Source: Halalkalibacter akibai JCM 9157 (GTDB taxonomy: Bacteria > Bacillota > Bacilli > Bacillales > Bacillaceae_D). Taken from it: a stretch of 37,524 nt of DNA. Both the position numbers and the translations under genes were made by a program. The notes under the pieces are model-generated. The model was not told where the DNA came from. It saw nothing but the letters and a program-made list of their open reading frames with translations, and did no database searches. The stretch lies in the NCBI RefSeq assembly GCF_000513135.1, contig NZ_BAUV01000041.1, positions 1 to 37,524 on the forward strand, read 5' to 3'. This document shows positions 1-7,767 of this stretch, one piece after another. Every line of letters starts with the position of its first letter. The first letter of the stretch is position 1.

Positions 1-127
1 CTATGAAGACCATTTTGACCTCAAATAAAGCGAGAAAAGGTCTTCATCGACGTTATGAAGCCCAGTTGATCTTCAATTTAATCATGAAAAGGTCTTCATT
101 GCATCATGAAGACCCTCTGAATGCCAA
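1..127. repeat. Degenerate ~51-nt palindromic tandem repeats (array edge)
   Basis: About two and a half units start at 1, 51 and 102. Each begins with a form of TATGAAGACC and ends with GGTCTTCAT, so each unit is itself an inverted repeat able to form a hairpin. The inner sequence differs between units. The array probably continues left of the window. No coding frame is visible. Confidence 0.6.
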
Positions 128-367
128 TTAAAGTCCAATAAATTCCTTCATCAGCCAAGACCTAACTAAACTAGCTATGCAAACTGCTAATAACAATTAC
201 TCCCTTTGACACCTAACCCAAACCCCTAATAAACAATATTATTCTTGTTTTCTCGTTTAAAAAGAAAGATTAAAGGGAAAATTAATAATGTAGAATTTAC
301 CAAAAATTGAAACTTTTTTAGCAGGTAACTCGTCTAATAAGTAGAGGTAAAAGGGGTGGTATTAGGA
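128..367. other. AT-rich intergenic region with a possible sigma-B promoter
   Basis: No gene is visible. GTTTAA at 255-260 and GGGAAA at 275-280 are 14 nt apart, resembling the sigma-B consensus GTTTAA-N12-14-GGGWAW. This would give a leader of about 80 nt for the lipoprotein gene at 368. The -10 match is imperfect, so this is only a candidate. Confidence 0.3.
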
Positions 368-964
368 ATGAAAAAAGGACTATATAGTTTTGTAGTTTGC
401 TTATCTTTCTTAGTTGGTTGTCAAAACGATAAAGTGAATGAATTAGAACTGATATCTTTCTATGATGAATTTTTAATGGAAGTGAATGAGTTGTTTGCTT
501 ATCATACATATGAAGAAGAAATGTTTTTCAATGAAAAGTACCATACAGAAGAATCCATAAGGTCAATCTTAGCCCCGTATATGACGGAAGAAGGAATGAA
601 TCAATTTCTAGCCGATCATTATATACAAGAAGATCAGCGGTTTGTTTATAATGGTGAGTTTCAAGACTATTTACGTGATTATTCGAGAAACTCGTCATAT
701 TACGATATTACACGTCAGACGATTTTTAACCCTGGCCTTAGAATGATTAGCAGAGAACTTGAGGTCAATGCGCTTGCCGAAGAGGTAGAGCTTAGAGCAG
801 ATGGTGTTCCGGTAAGGTTCTATTCGGAAGAAAGTATGTATGGACAAACTCAGTTTGGAGAACTAGGTTATCCTGCTGTAGATCATCTGAGTTTAACGGT
901 TAAAATGGTGAAGGATAAAGATGAGTATCGCATTCAATATGTAGAAGTTGATTCAGAAACATAA
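368..964 (+). CDS. Hypothetical lipoprotein
   Basis: An exported lipoprotein of about 198 residues. The N-terminus is a short charged region, a hydrophobic stretch and the lipobox LVGC, after which the mature protein would start at Cys and be anchored to the outer face of the membrane. The rest is acidic and soluble, with several Tyr/Phe-rich stretches, and I recognise no catalytic motif. The frame is also open from a GTG at 356, but that GTG lies inside the ribosome binding site (AGGGGTGG, 352-359), so ATG 368 with 8-nt spacing is preferred. It is followed directly by a terminator shared with the convergent bioY gene. The function is unknown. Confidence 0.8.
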   Translation: MKKGLYSFVVCLSFLVGCQNDKVNELELISFYDEFLMEVNELFAYHTYEEEMFFNEKYHTEESIRSILAPYMTEEGMNQFLADHYIQEDQRFVYNGEFQDYLRDYSRNSSYYDITRQTIFNPGLRMISRELEVNALAEEVELRADGVPVRFYSEESMYGQTQFGELGYPAVDHLSLTVKMVKDKDEYRIQYVEVDSET

Positions 965-993
965 AAAATACACCTGATGAGGTGTATTTTTTA
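964..993. terminator. Bidirectional rho-independent terminator
   Basis: AATACACC-TGAT-GAGGTGTATT hairpin flanked by an A-run on the left and a T-run on the right, between the convergent lipoprotein and bioY genes. It can serve both strands. Confidence 0.85.
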
Positions 994-997
994 TGTT

Positions 998-1585
998 TTA
1001 TGCAATTTTCTGGGGAACGACGCCTCTGCTTTTGTTAACAGTACTGTAGATTCTTGTCGAAAGAATCGCTGCGAAAATTGTGACGATAATATCTTTAACA
1101 AGTGGAGCGGCCATCCAAGACCAAACAACTTGGTAGCTAACAGCATCTAGGTTAGCGATAAATTGAAAAGCAAAATACATATAATGAGTTCCTAGTACAT
1201 AGTTAATGATAAGACCAGCAAAACAAGCAATTAAAAATGTAGTTAATTTCTTTTCTTTGCTTTTTTCAATAATAAGGCCAGTAACGTAGGCGACTAGAAT
1301 AAAGGAAAGAAGAAAACCGAATGTTGGACTAACAAACGTTCGAAGGCCCCCGGAGAATTGAGCGAAAACGGGAAATCCAACTAAGCCTACTAATAAATAA
1401 ACAATCATCGCTAAAGCTCCAAGTCGACGACCTAGTAAGGCACCAGCAAGAATAGAGAAAAGAGTTTGTAGTGTGATAGGTACAGAACCGATTACAAGAA
1501 AAGATGTTAAATTAGCACCGATAGCCATTAAAGCAGCAAACATGGCAACAAGCACAAGGTCGGCCGTGCGTAATTTTGATTTCAA
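998..1585 (-). CDS. bioY: Biotin transporter substrate-binding subunit BioY
   Basis: An S-component of an ECF-type vitamin transporter, an integral membrane protein that binds biotin. About 195 residues with roughly six hydrophobic helices fit the family length. The N-terminal TADLVLVAMFAALMAIGA stretch and the PITLQTLFSILAGALLG segment are characteristic of BioY. The open frame extends to a GTG at 1594, but that GTG is part of the Shine-Dalgarno AGAGGTG. TTG at 1585 has normal spacing and is the likelier start. Expression is probably repressed by BirA with biotinyl-AMP, since an operator overlaps the leader. Biotin would be needed by the biotin-dependent carboxylase encoded at 27567-31205, though the two loci are 26 kb apart. 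No EcfA/T genes are nearby, so it would use shared energising subunits. Confidence 0.93.
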   Translation of the reverse strand: MKSKLRTADLVLVAMFAALMAIGANLTSFLVIGSVPITLQTLFSILAGALLGRRLGALAMIVYLLVGLVGFPVFAQFSGGLRTFVSPTFGFLLSFILVAYVTGLIIEKSKEKKLTTFLIACFAGLIINYVLGTHYMYFAFQFIANLDAVSYQVVWSWMAAPLVKDIIVTIFAAILSTRIYSTVNKSRGVVPQKIA

Positions 1586-1586
1586 T

Positions 1587-1617
1587 ATGTTCACCTCTAT
1601 TAATTATTAGTTAACAA
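1587..1617 (-). promoter_or_regulatory. BirA-type operator upstream of bioY
   Basis: On the minus strand, TTGTTAAC (1610-1617), 15 nt, then GTGAACAT (1587-1594). The Bacillus BirA operator is TTGTTAAC-N14-16-GTTAACAA. The left half is perfect and the right half matches 6 of 8, overlapping the ribosome binding site. This position is suited to repression of transcription and initiation. Confidence 0.7.
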
Positions 1618-1618
1618 T

Positions 1619-1647
1619 AGAATAATGAGAGAATCAGATATTGTCAA
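1619..1647 (-). promoter_or_regulatory. Sigma-A promoter of bioY
   Basis: TTGACA (1642-1647), a 17-nt spacer and TATTCT (1619-1624) on the minus strand. The -10 sits immediately upstream of the BirA operator. Confidence 0.75.
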
Positions 1648-1748
1648 GTGGTTTTCGGAATTGGTTAACATATGGAGTCTTGTGTTTTACTTCATAATCC
1701 CGTTAAAATCGAATATACTTGTTAAAGAAGGAAAAAGGAGGTTTTAAA

Positions 1749-2183
1749 ATGGTTGAACGCCCGGCAGGTTTTTGGATTCGTTTAGGAGCGAGTATTCTTG
1801 ATGGTTTAATAATTTCAGGTTCCATTTTTATTTTAGCCGCACTAATCGGACTTGACGGAACAGCGAAGGATGGAATGGATGCTATCATTAATTTACTTTA
1901 TGGATTGTTAGTGCCAGTTTTTTGGTATGGTTATACAGTTGGAAAAAGATTATGCGGCATTCGCATCTTGAAGATGGATGGAAGTAATGTTGGAATCGGA
2001 ACAATGTTTTTACGTGTGATTGTGGCTGGATTTGTCTATTTAATAACTTTAGGTATTGGTATCATTGTCAGTGCCTTCATGGTTGCTTTTAGAAAAGACA
2101 AGCGAAGTATTCATGATCTACTTGCGAAAACATATGTAACTTATCAAAAGCCTGAAGAAGAGAATCCGTACCAAGATGCTTAA
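1749..2183 (+). CDS. RDD family membrane protein
   Basis: A membrane protein of 144 residues with about three hydrophobic segments. The RDD family signature is present: an Arg near the N-terminus (GFWIRLGASILDGLII, with the first Asp in the first helix) and a conserved C-terminal region with KRSIHDLLAKTYV. Members of this family are mostly uncharacterised and some are linked to ion exchange or stress tolerance. The frame is open from a TTG at 1719, but AAAGGAGG at 1735-1742 points to ATG 1749. It is monocistronic and ends at a bidirectional terminator facing the HU gene. Confidence 0.88.
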   Translation: MVERPAGFWIRLGASILDGLIISGSIFILAALIGLDGTAKDGMDAIINLLYGLLVPVFWYGYTVGKRLCGIRILKMDGSNVGIGTMFLRVIVAGFVYLITLGIGIIVSAFMVAFRKDKRSIHDLLAKTYVTYQKPEEENPYQDA

Positions 2184-2187
2184 GAAA

Positions 2188-2232
2188 AAGACTGATTTTT
2201 TACCGGAAATCCGGAAAAGAAATCAGTCTTTC
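2188..2232. terminator. Bidirectional terminator
   Basis: AAAGACTGATTT pairs with AAATCAGTCTTT, with an inner CCGGAAATCCGG hairpin, between the convergent RDD and HU genes. Confidence 0.8.
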
Positions 2233-2256
2233 TTCATATTAAATCAATTTTCAATC

Positions 2257-2529
2257 TTATTTTACTGATTCTTTTAATTGTTTACCCGCTTTAAAAGCAG
2301 GAGTTTTCGTTGCAGCTATATCAATTTCCTCACCAGTTTGTGGGTTGCGTCCTTTTCTAGCAGCACGTTCTCGGACTTCAAAGTTACCAAATCCAATTAG
2401 TTGAACCGTTTCCCCTTTGGACAGTGATTCTTCGATTAAATCAAATACTGCATTGACAGCGTTTCCGGCATCTTTTTTCGTTAGTTGTGTACGTTCGGCT
2501 ACTGCTTGTACAAGTTCCGTTTTATTCAT
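2257..2529 (-). CDS. hup: HU family DNA-binding protein
   Basis: A histone-like nucleoid protein of 90 residues that bends DNA as a dimer. The sequence begins [21 protein letters not shown]. The DNA-binding arm contains [21 protein letters not shown], the HU/IHF signature. The frame allows an ATG three codons earlier (2538), but that codon directly abuts the Shine-Dalgarno GAGGAG. ATG 2529 gives 9-nt spacing and the canonical MNKTEL start. The leader carries two GTTAAC direct repeats (2555-2560, 2565-2570). The main B. subtilis HU gene sits in another context, so this may be a second paralogue. Confidence 0.95.
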   Translation of the reverse strand: MNKTELVQAVAERTQLTKKDAGNAVNAVFDLIEESLSKGETVQLIGFGNFEVRERAARKGRNPQTGEEIDIAATKTPAFKAGKQLKESVK

Positions 2530-2645
2530 CCCTGTCATCTCCTCATTTAAATTTGTTAACGTGTGTTAACGATGCATTCTGCTACCATCATCTCCAGAAA
2601 GGTAACTTTTATACATTGGTTAGTGAAAAATCAATAAAAAACACT

Positions 2646-3470
2646 TTATTTTGGCTTTTGATGCTTCAATTGATATAAAGTAGCGTTAATTTCTCCACCG
2701 ATAACAAGTATTAATCCAGTTAAGAAAAACCAAAGCATTAAAATGATAACCCCACCTAAACTTCCGTAAGTTGCTGTATAATTCCCGAAATTACTTATGT
2801 ACGTAGAAAAGGCGATGGAAATGATTTGCCATCCGACTGTTGCTGAGATAGCACCAATAATGACTTGCTTAAAGCTTAGTCGGACATTTGGAGCAAGTTT
2901 ATATAGAATCATCAGAACAAATGTCATTAAGCCTATTCCGATAATCCAACGCAAAGTATTAAGGACATTCGCTGTTTCGTGTGGTAGGAATAGATAGGTT
3001 TCTAGCGTTTCGATGATGACATGACCAAATACAGGCAACAATAGAGTGACGACAATTACTATAATCATCCCGATCGTCAGAATGATCGAGAGCAATCTTA
3101 AGCGGACAAAAGAACGAGTCTCCTCAATGTTATACGAACGGTTAACCGCTCGTATGAGTCCGTTCATGCCATTTGAAGCTGACCATATGGTGGCCAAAAT
3201 ACCAAAAGACAATAACCCACCTTGTGGCTCTGTAATTACTTCGAGAACAGTCGTTGATAAGATGTCAGCAAGTCCCTCAGGTATATAATCATTAATAAAA
3301 GAGTAGATCGTATCAATGTCAAAATGAAAATAGGGAATTAAAGCCAGAATAAAGATGAGTAGTGGAAAAATAGAAAGCATAAAATAATAAGCTAGCGTCG
3401 CAGCCCAGTCTGGGATAGGGTCTGTCTTTAGTTTCGTAATGAAGAGCTTCATAAACGAATGATTAAACAT
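2646..3470 (-). CDS. YihY/BrkB family inner membrane protein
   Basis: An integral membrane protein of 274 residues with about six transmembrane helices. It shows family features such as DWAATLAYYFMLSIFPLLIF near the N-terminus, WSASNGMNGLIRAVNRSYNIEE in the middle and the C-terminal YGSLGGVIILMLWFFLTGLILVIGGEINA helix. It was once annotated as ribonuclease BN, which is wrong for this family; the true role is unknown. ATG 3470 follows AAAGGAGA at good spacing. It is upstream of hup on the same strand with no clear terminator between them, so read-through into hup is possible. Confidence 0.92.
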   Translation of the reverse strand: MFNHSFMKLFITKLKTDPIPDWAATLAYYFMLSIFPLLIFILALIPYFHFDIDTIYSFINDYIPEGLADILSTTVLEVITEPQGGLLSFGILATIWSASNGMNGLIRAVNRSYNIEETRSFVRLRLLSIILTIGMIIVIVVTLLLPVFGHVIIETLETYLFLPHETANVLNTLRWIIGIGLMTFVLMILYKLAPNVRLSFKQVIIGAISATVGWQIISIAFSTYISNFGNYTATYGSLGGVIILMLWFFLTGLILVIGGEINATLYQLKHQKPK

Positions 3471-3775
3471 ATTATTCTCCTTTAAAAAGAATCTCTGATT
3501 ATACTAAGGCCACTTAAAAAGGGTGATTTTCCCCTTTAAATCTGGCCTTTTTACTTTCTTGAATCTGCTAAAAAGAACTTTTTCAGTGGTCTCGATTATA
3601 CTTCCCCGTCTTTTGCTTCGTTAAAACGTCCTTTCACTAAAAAAATCTCAGGATAGAAGTTTTTATACAGTCTGTTTACGTTAACTTCACCTTAATATGT
3701 CTCATTTCCGAGTGGAAAATGGTATAGTAGATTAGGACTTTTAGATAAAAAAATCTAGTAAAAGGGGTGTGTAAT
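3471..3775. other. Intergenic region with a hairpin-like repeat remnant
   Basis: No gene is visible. AAGGCCACTT... at about 3505 and ...TCTGGCCTT near 3543 resemble the better-preserved AAGGCCACTG...CAGTGGCCTT hairpin inside the repeat at 6608-6748. TATAGT at 3723-3728 could be a -10 for the gene at 3776, but I see no good -35. Confidence 0.4.
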
Positions 3776-4183
3776 TTGATTTACAGAGCATATGAACCTA
3801 AATTCCTTTGGGCTCTTTTATTTATACTAACGATTACTTACGCATATGCACTAGAGGCGACTTGGCTTACATTTGTTGCATATGGTCTTTCATTTGTTTT
3901 TTTTGCGGCCATGACTACTAGTTATCATATTGAAATAAAAGAGAATGAATTAGCTCGTGCTATTAAATTTTTTGGTTTTATCACATTCAACAAAACGATT
4001 CGAGCTGAACAAATTGAAAAACTAGAAGTAATCGAAGTAGGGGAAAAAACAATTATATTATTGTATGTTGAAAAGAAAATGAGAATCAAGCTGCAACGTT
4101 ATTCCCCTAAAGATTTTCCACAACAATTACTTGAATTTGCACAGACTAACAACATTAAAGTTATAAGAGAAGGTAAAGTTTAA
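3776..4183 (+). CDS. Hypothetical membrane protein with PH-like cytoplasmic domain
   Basis: About 135 residues. Two adjacent hydrophobic segments (residues ~8-50) are followed by a basic soluble domain with alternating beta-strand pattern (MTTSYHIEIKENELARAIKF, then EKTIILLYVEKKMRIKLQRYSP), which resembles small bacterial membrane proteins with a PH-like domain. The function is unknown. GTG 3767 is also in frame but is part of the Shine-Dalgarno AAAGGGGTG, so TTG 3776 is the likely start. The stop overlaps by four bases the stop of the convergent hydrolase gene at 4180. Confidence 0.75.
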   Translation: MIYRAYEPKFLWALLFILTITYAYALEATWLTFVAYGLSFVFFAAMTTSYHIEIKENELARAIKFFGFITFNKTIRAEQIEKLEVIEVGEKTIILLYVEKKMRIKLQRYSPKDFPQQLLEFAQTNNIKVIREGKV

Positions 4184-4727
4184 TGTAATTCAATTTGTGA
4201 TGAAGCAGAGGTATTTGCTTTTAATACCTCCTTCATCGTATGCAGAGCTCGCTCGTTTTTTTCAGTGGAGTTAGACGCAACGCAATCAGATGGAATGAGT
4301 AGTTGATAATTTCTCATGTAAGCATCATTGGCTGTAAATTGCACACACATGTCGCCCGCAATCCCAGTTAAAATAATGGTATTGACGTTTAAATGATCTA
4401 ACAATAAGTCTAGAGGTGTGGCAAAAAAACCGGAATATTTAGGTTTTAGGATGAAATAATCATCAGATGCTGCTTCATGATTTCCGCCAACGGCTTCCCT
4501 CTGACATCTTCTTGAAGACAGTGTGAAACGAGATGGCGAAAATCTGATTGCCATCTACCGTAGTTATCATTGACATAGATAACAGGGATATTCTGAGCCT
4601 TAACTCGCTCCTTAAGCTTCGTTATATTCTTCGCAGCTTCTAGTGCGTGCGGTAGCAATTGATATCCACTATTAAACTCAAGATCATTAATCATATCAAT
4701 TATAAGTAATGCATAACGTGATGTCAT
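4180..4727 (-). CDS. Isochorismatase-family cysteine hydrolase, frameshifted
   Basis: A cysteine hydrolase of the isochorismatase/nicotinamidase fold. The N-terminal part (frame from ATG 4727, good AAAGGAG site) carries the catalytic Asp in LLIIDMINDLEF. The C-terminal part in the next frame carries the Lys (LKPKYSG) and the nucleophile region (TGIAGDMCVQF). The frame changes near 4472, where ...GKPLAEIMK joins ASDDYFILKP. Adding one C next to the C at that point (minus strand) gives MKPASDDYF and a normal 182-residue protein with all three catalytic residues. The break is therefore likely a one-base consensus error or a very recent mutation. The substrate cannot be told from the sequence. 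Confidence 0.85.
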
Positions 4728-4866
4728 GGATCAAACTCCTTTTTAGTAAGAAAAAATGTTAGAATAATGAGAAAAAAAGATGATTCGTTCTAATTGTTCG
4801 GTATGTTATGATAAACAAAAATATTAGATACCATACGCTTTAGAAAGTGGAAGGAGTTATAGAGAG

Positions 4867-5361
4867 ATGGAAACAAAAGCAATTGAAGTCCTACAAATTA
4901 TAGAGAGTAATGGGCGTATCCCATTACCAACATTAGCTAAAATGGTAGATGCTACTGAAGAAGAGGTTCAAAACATTTTAAAAAAGTTTGAAGAGGACAA
5001 AGTCATATTGAGTTACTCGGCCGTCATTGATTGGACCAAGGTTGAAAAACAAGAAGGGGTAACGGCTATGATAGATGTGAAAGTTACGCCGCAACGCGGT
5101 GTTGGATTTGACGAAGTCGCTGAGCGCATTTATCGCTTCCCTGAAGTAAAAGCTTTGTATTTAATGTCTGGGGCGTATGATTTACAAGTTGTCATAGAGG
5201 GGAAAACGATGACTGAAATTGCGCGGTTTGTTTCAGAAAAACTTTCAACGATTGATACGGTCATTTCAACAACAACTCATTTCCAATTAAAGAAATATAA
5301 ACATGACGGGGTTGTGTTCGATCAAGGAGAAGAAGATCATCGCATTGTGGTGACTCCGTAA
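4867..5361 (+). CDS. alaR: Lrp/AsnC family regulator (AlaR/YugG-like)
   Basis: A transcription factor of 164 residues. The N-terminal winged HTH (residues ~5-60: LQIIESNGRIPLPTLAKMVD...) is followed by an Lrp RAM/ligand domain (~70-145) with the GAYDLQVVIEGKTM motif. The stop codon overlaps the start of the aminotransferase gene by one base (TAATG), so the two are one operon. This is the arrangement of B. subtilis yugG-yugH, named alaR-alaT as I recall, where the regulator activates alanine transaminase synthesis. An imperfect inverted repeat around 4800-4835 (GGTAT...ATACC) could be its own operator. Orthology is inferred from gene order and family. Confidence 0.88.
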   Translation: METKAIEVLQIIESNGRIPLPTLAKMVDATEEEVQNILKKFEEDKVILSYSAVIDWTKVEKQEGVTAMIDVKVTPQRGVGFDEVAERIYRFPEVKALYLMSGAYDLQVVIEGKTMTEIARFVSEKLSTIDTVISTTTHFQLKKYKHDGVVFDQGEEDHRIVVTP

Positions 5362-6533
5362 TGGCACATACTAAATTAAATTCACGTCTATCAAAGCGGG
5401 TTCAATCAATTCAGCCATCAGGGATAAGACGATTCTTTGATTTGGCATCTAAAATGGATAATATTATTTCTTTAGGAGTTGGAGAACCGGACTTTGTCAC
5501 TCCTTGGAATGTTAGAGAAGCAAGTATTTCCTCGCTAGAGCGCGGCTTTACTGCTTATACAGCAAATGCTGGAGTTTTTGAATTAAGAAAAGAGATCTCT
5601 TCTTATATGAACAAGAGATTCTCTGTTCAATATGACCCAGAAACCGAAATACTTGTGACTGTTGGTGCAAGTGAAGGAATCGACATCGGTATGCGGGCAA
5701 TTCTAGATGAAGGTGACGAAGTAATTATCGTAGAGCCAACCTTTGTATCTTATGTCCCTCTTGTCCAAATGGCAGGTGGCGTTGCAGTCCCTGTTGGAAC
5801 AACGAAAGAAGATCAGTTCAAAGTGTCAGCAAGCCAAATAAAGGCGGCGATCACACCAAGAACAAAAGCAATCATGCTTTGTTTTCCTAATAATCCAACA
5901 GGAGCAACAATGAACGGTCAGGAGATGCAAGAAATTGCTGATCTTTGCGAACAATATGACTTGCTTGTGTTCTCAGATGAGATATACGCGGAGCTAAGCT
6001 ATGACGAAAATCATGTTAGTTTTGCTTCTCTTCCAAAAATGAAAGAGCGAACAATCTTAATTTCTGGATTCTCGAAATCATTTGCAATGACAGGTTGGAG
6101 GTTAGGATTCGTCTTAGCGCCACCAGACTTGCTTGCAGCGATGCTAAAGCTACATCAATACAGTTTAATGTGCGCACCAACTATGGCTCAATACGGGGCA
6201 CTAGAAGCGCTTAAGAGTGGCATGGACGATATTGAAAGAATGAAGCAGTCCTATAAGCAAAGGCGAAATTTCATTGTGAAGTCGTTTAGTGAAATTGGTT
6301 TACCGTGTCACACTCCAGGAGGGGCTTTTTATGCTTTCCCATCTGTAGAAGAAACAGGTTTGTCGTCAGAGCAGTTTGCTGAGAAGCTTTTAATGGCAGA
6401 GAGAGTGGCTGTTGTGCCAGGCCATGTATTTGGAGAAGGCGGAGCAGGGCATATTCGCTGTTCATACGCGACTTCAATGGATAACCTAGAACAATCAGTT
6501 GAACGGATAGATCGCTTTTTAAAGTCACTTTAA
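5361..6533 (+). CDS. alaT: Class I/II PLP aminotransferase (AlaT/YugH-like)
   Basis: A fold-type I aminotransferase of 390 residues, full length for the family. It has the N-terminal SLGVGEPDF substrate loop, CFPNNPTGA (~175-183), SDEIYAEL with the PLP-binding Asp and Tyr, the Schiff-base Lys239 in SGFSKSFAMTGWR and a C-terminal Arg in HIRCSYA. It would interconvert alanine and pyruvate with glutamate/2-oxoglutarate if it is AlaT; aspartate or aromatic specificity is not excluded. It is translationally coupled to the upstream Lrp-type regulator. Confidence 0.9.
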   Translation: MAHTKLNSRLSKRVQSIQPSGIRRFFDLASKMDNIISLGVGEPDFVTPWNVREASISSLERGFTAYTANAGVFELRKEISSYMNKRFSVQYDPETEILVTVGASEGIDIGMRAILDEGDEVIIVEPTFVSYVPLVQMAGGVAVPVGTTKEDQFKVSASQIKAAITPRTKAIMLCFPNNPTGATMNGQEMQEIADLCEQYDLLVFSDEIYAELSYDENHVSFASLPKMKERTILISGFSKSFAMTGWRLGFVLAPPDLLAAMLKLHQYSLMCAPTMAQYGALEALKSGMDDIERMKQSYKQRRNFIVKSFSEIGLPCHTPGGAFYAFPSVEETGLSSEQFAEKLLMAERVAVVPGHVFGEGGAGHIRCSYATSMDNLEQSVERIDRFLKSL

Positions 6534-6607
6534 TGTTTTAGCTAACTGTTACTATCAAGAAAAAGCTTAAATTGAAAAGAAAATGTAAATGTATAAATAG
6601 TTTTATT

Positions 6608-6748
6608 CCTTAGCGGGGCCGTTGCATTGCGTTGCAGGCACTTGCTTTCAAGGCCACTGAAATAGGTGTGTTTTTCACCTTTTACAGTGGCCTTCTTGCT
6701 TTCTTCTTATCCCCGTAGGAGTCAGTGCCTTCTGCTCCACTCCACTAT
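6608..6748 (-). repeat. Composite Bacillaceae intergenic repeat with replaced core
   Basis: Read on the minus strand, the left end GGAGCAGAAGGCACTGACTC and the right end GAAAGCAAGTGCCTGC...CGCAATGCAACGG match the ends of the repeat at 9799-9936. The centre is different: a long hairpin AAGGCCACTGTAAAAGGTG / CACCTATTTCAGTGGCCTT (about 6650-6696). It lies between alaT and the secreted protein gene. Confidence 0.75.
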
Positions 6749-6806
6749 GATGCTGGAAATTTAATCACACCCGCAATAGCCTATCTTATAAAAGTATCTC
6801 CCCCCC

Positions 6807-7505
6807 TTAATTAATCGTATAATCGTATTCATAGCCATCAGGAGTAACTAATTGGAAAAGTGTATATTTGTCAGGCTGTATGGGTGCAACCTTATCATGG
6901 TTCAATGTGATAACTTGTAATCCGTCTCTTTTAGGTTCGGAAATTAAGACTACTTGGTTGCCTTTTCTAACTAATTTTATAACCTCGGCTTGCATAATGA
7001 CAATGACCATCTTTTCATTTACGTTCTCCTCAAAGAAAGCCTTCTCGTTTGTTGGGTTTTCAAGTTCTTCAACAATACCTAATGATTGTCCTAAATCAAA
7101 CCATAGACCTGCACTTTGGAAACCGATGAACATTCTGTGCATTGCTTTATGTATGTTACTGGGAATATGACTCCAGCGTCCACCCCAATAACTACTGTGC
7201 CAGTTTTTATTATAAACAGGTCTTTTCCAGCTTGGTCTGTCTATCCCAACTTCGAATGAAACATCGTGCCCAGTTTCAATTACTTCTTCGATTGAAAAAA
7301 GCTCGGATGGAAAAGGTGGATGAAATTCTGAATGATAAATGTTCTTAGGACTCTCTGGTTCTAATCGTTCAATTCGTTTTGTGAGTTCTGTCACTTTATT
7401 CTCTAATTGCTCGTTAGTTTCATTATTTGCAAAACTATCTAAGGGTGCAGAGTAAATAGAAGCTATACTAATTAATATACAAGCAAATAATTTTGCTTTA
7501 GCCAT
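6807..7505 (-). CDS. Putative secreted protein, unknown function
   Basis: About 232 residues. The N-terminus MAKAKLFACILISIASIYSA is a Sec-type signal peptide, cleaved probably near DSFA-NNE. A short coiled-coil segment follows (EQLENKVTELTKRIERLE), then a Trp/His/Pro-rich middle (NWHSSYWGGRWSHIPSNIHKAMHRMF) and a C-terminal beta-rich part. No known catalytic motif is recognised. The frame is open to 7580, but GAGGTGAT just upstream and the signal peptide favour ATG 7505. A minus-strand terminator lies about 85 bp upstream, so any transcript from further upstream must pass it. Confidence 0.75.
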   Translation of the reverse strand: MAKAKLFACILISIASIYSAPLDSFANNETNEQLENKVTELTKRIERLEPESPKNIYHSEFHPPFPSELFSIEEVIETGHDVSFEVGIDRPSWKRPVYNKNWHSSYWGGRWSHIPSNIHKAMHRMFIGFQSAGLWFDLGQSLGIVEELENPTNEKAFFEENVNEKMVIVIMQAEVIKLVRKGNQVVLISEPKRDGLQVITLNHDKVAPIQPDKYTLFQLVTPDGYEYDYTIN

Positions 7506-7589
7506 AACAATCACCTCAAACTTATTATGACCCTCACTAAAAAATATACTTAATGTTCTAAATTCCAAAACAAAAAACATTAATAGAAC

Positions 7590-7620
7590 AAAAAAAGGGG
7601 CAAGAGCTTAAGCTCTTGCC
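7590..7620 (-). terminator. Strong minus-strand terminator in a divergent intergenic region
   Basis: GGCAAGAGCTT-AAGCTCTTGCC, a perfect 11-bp palindrome (7599-7620), followed on the minus strand by CC and a run of seven T. It lies between divergent genes, where no annotated gene needs it. Confidence 0.75.
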
Positions 7621-7767
7621 TTTATTCGTAGGGGGAATACGATTGTAATAGCCAGTATGGTCATTCTTTTTTAAAATATACATAATCGTCAGAAAATATT
7701 TAGATTTGTTTTCAGACAAGAAAAACGGTAAGATTTTCACAAGTATTCTTTTATTGGATGGTGAGCA

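Noticed and set aside
7621-7767. TPP riboswitch upstream of thiM
   Set aside because: The conserved CTGAGA and ACCTGA elements are not present in the leader.
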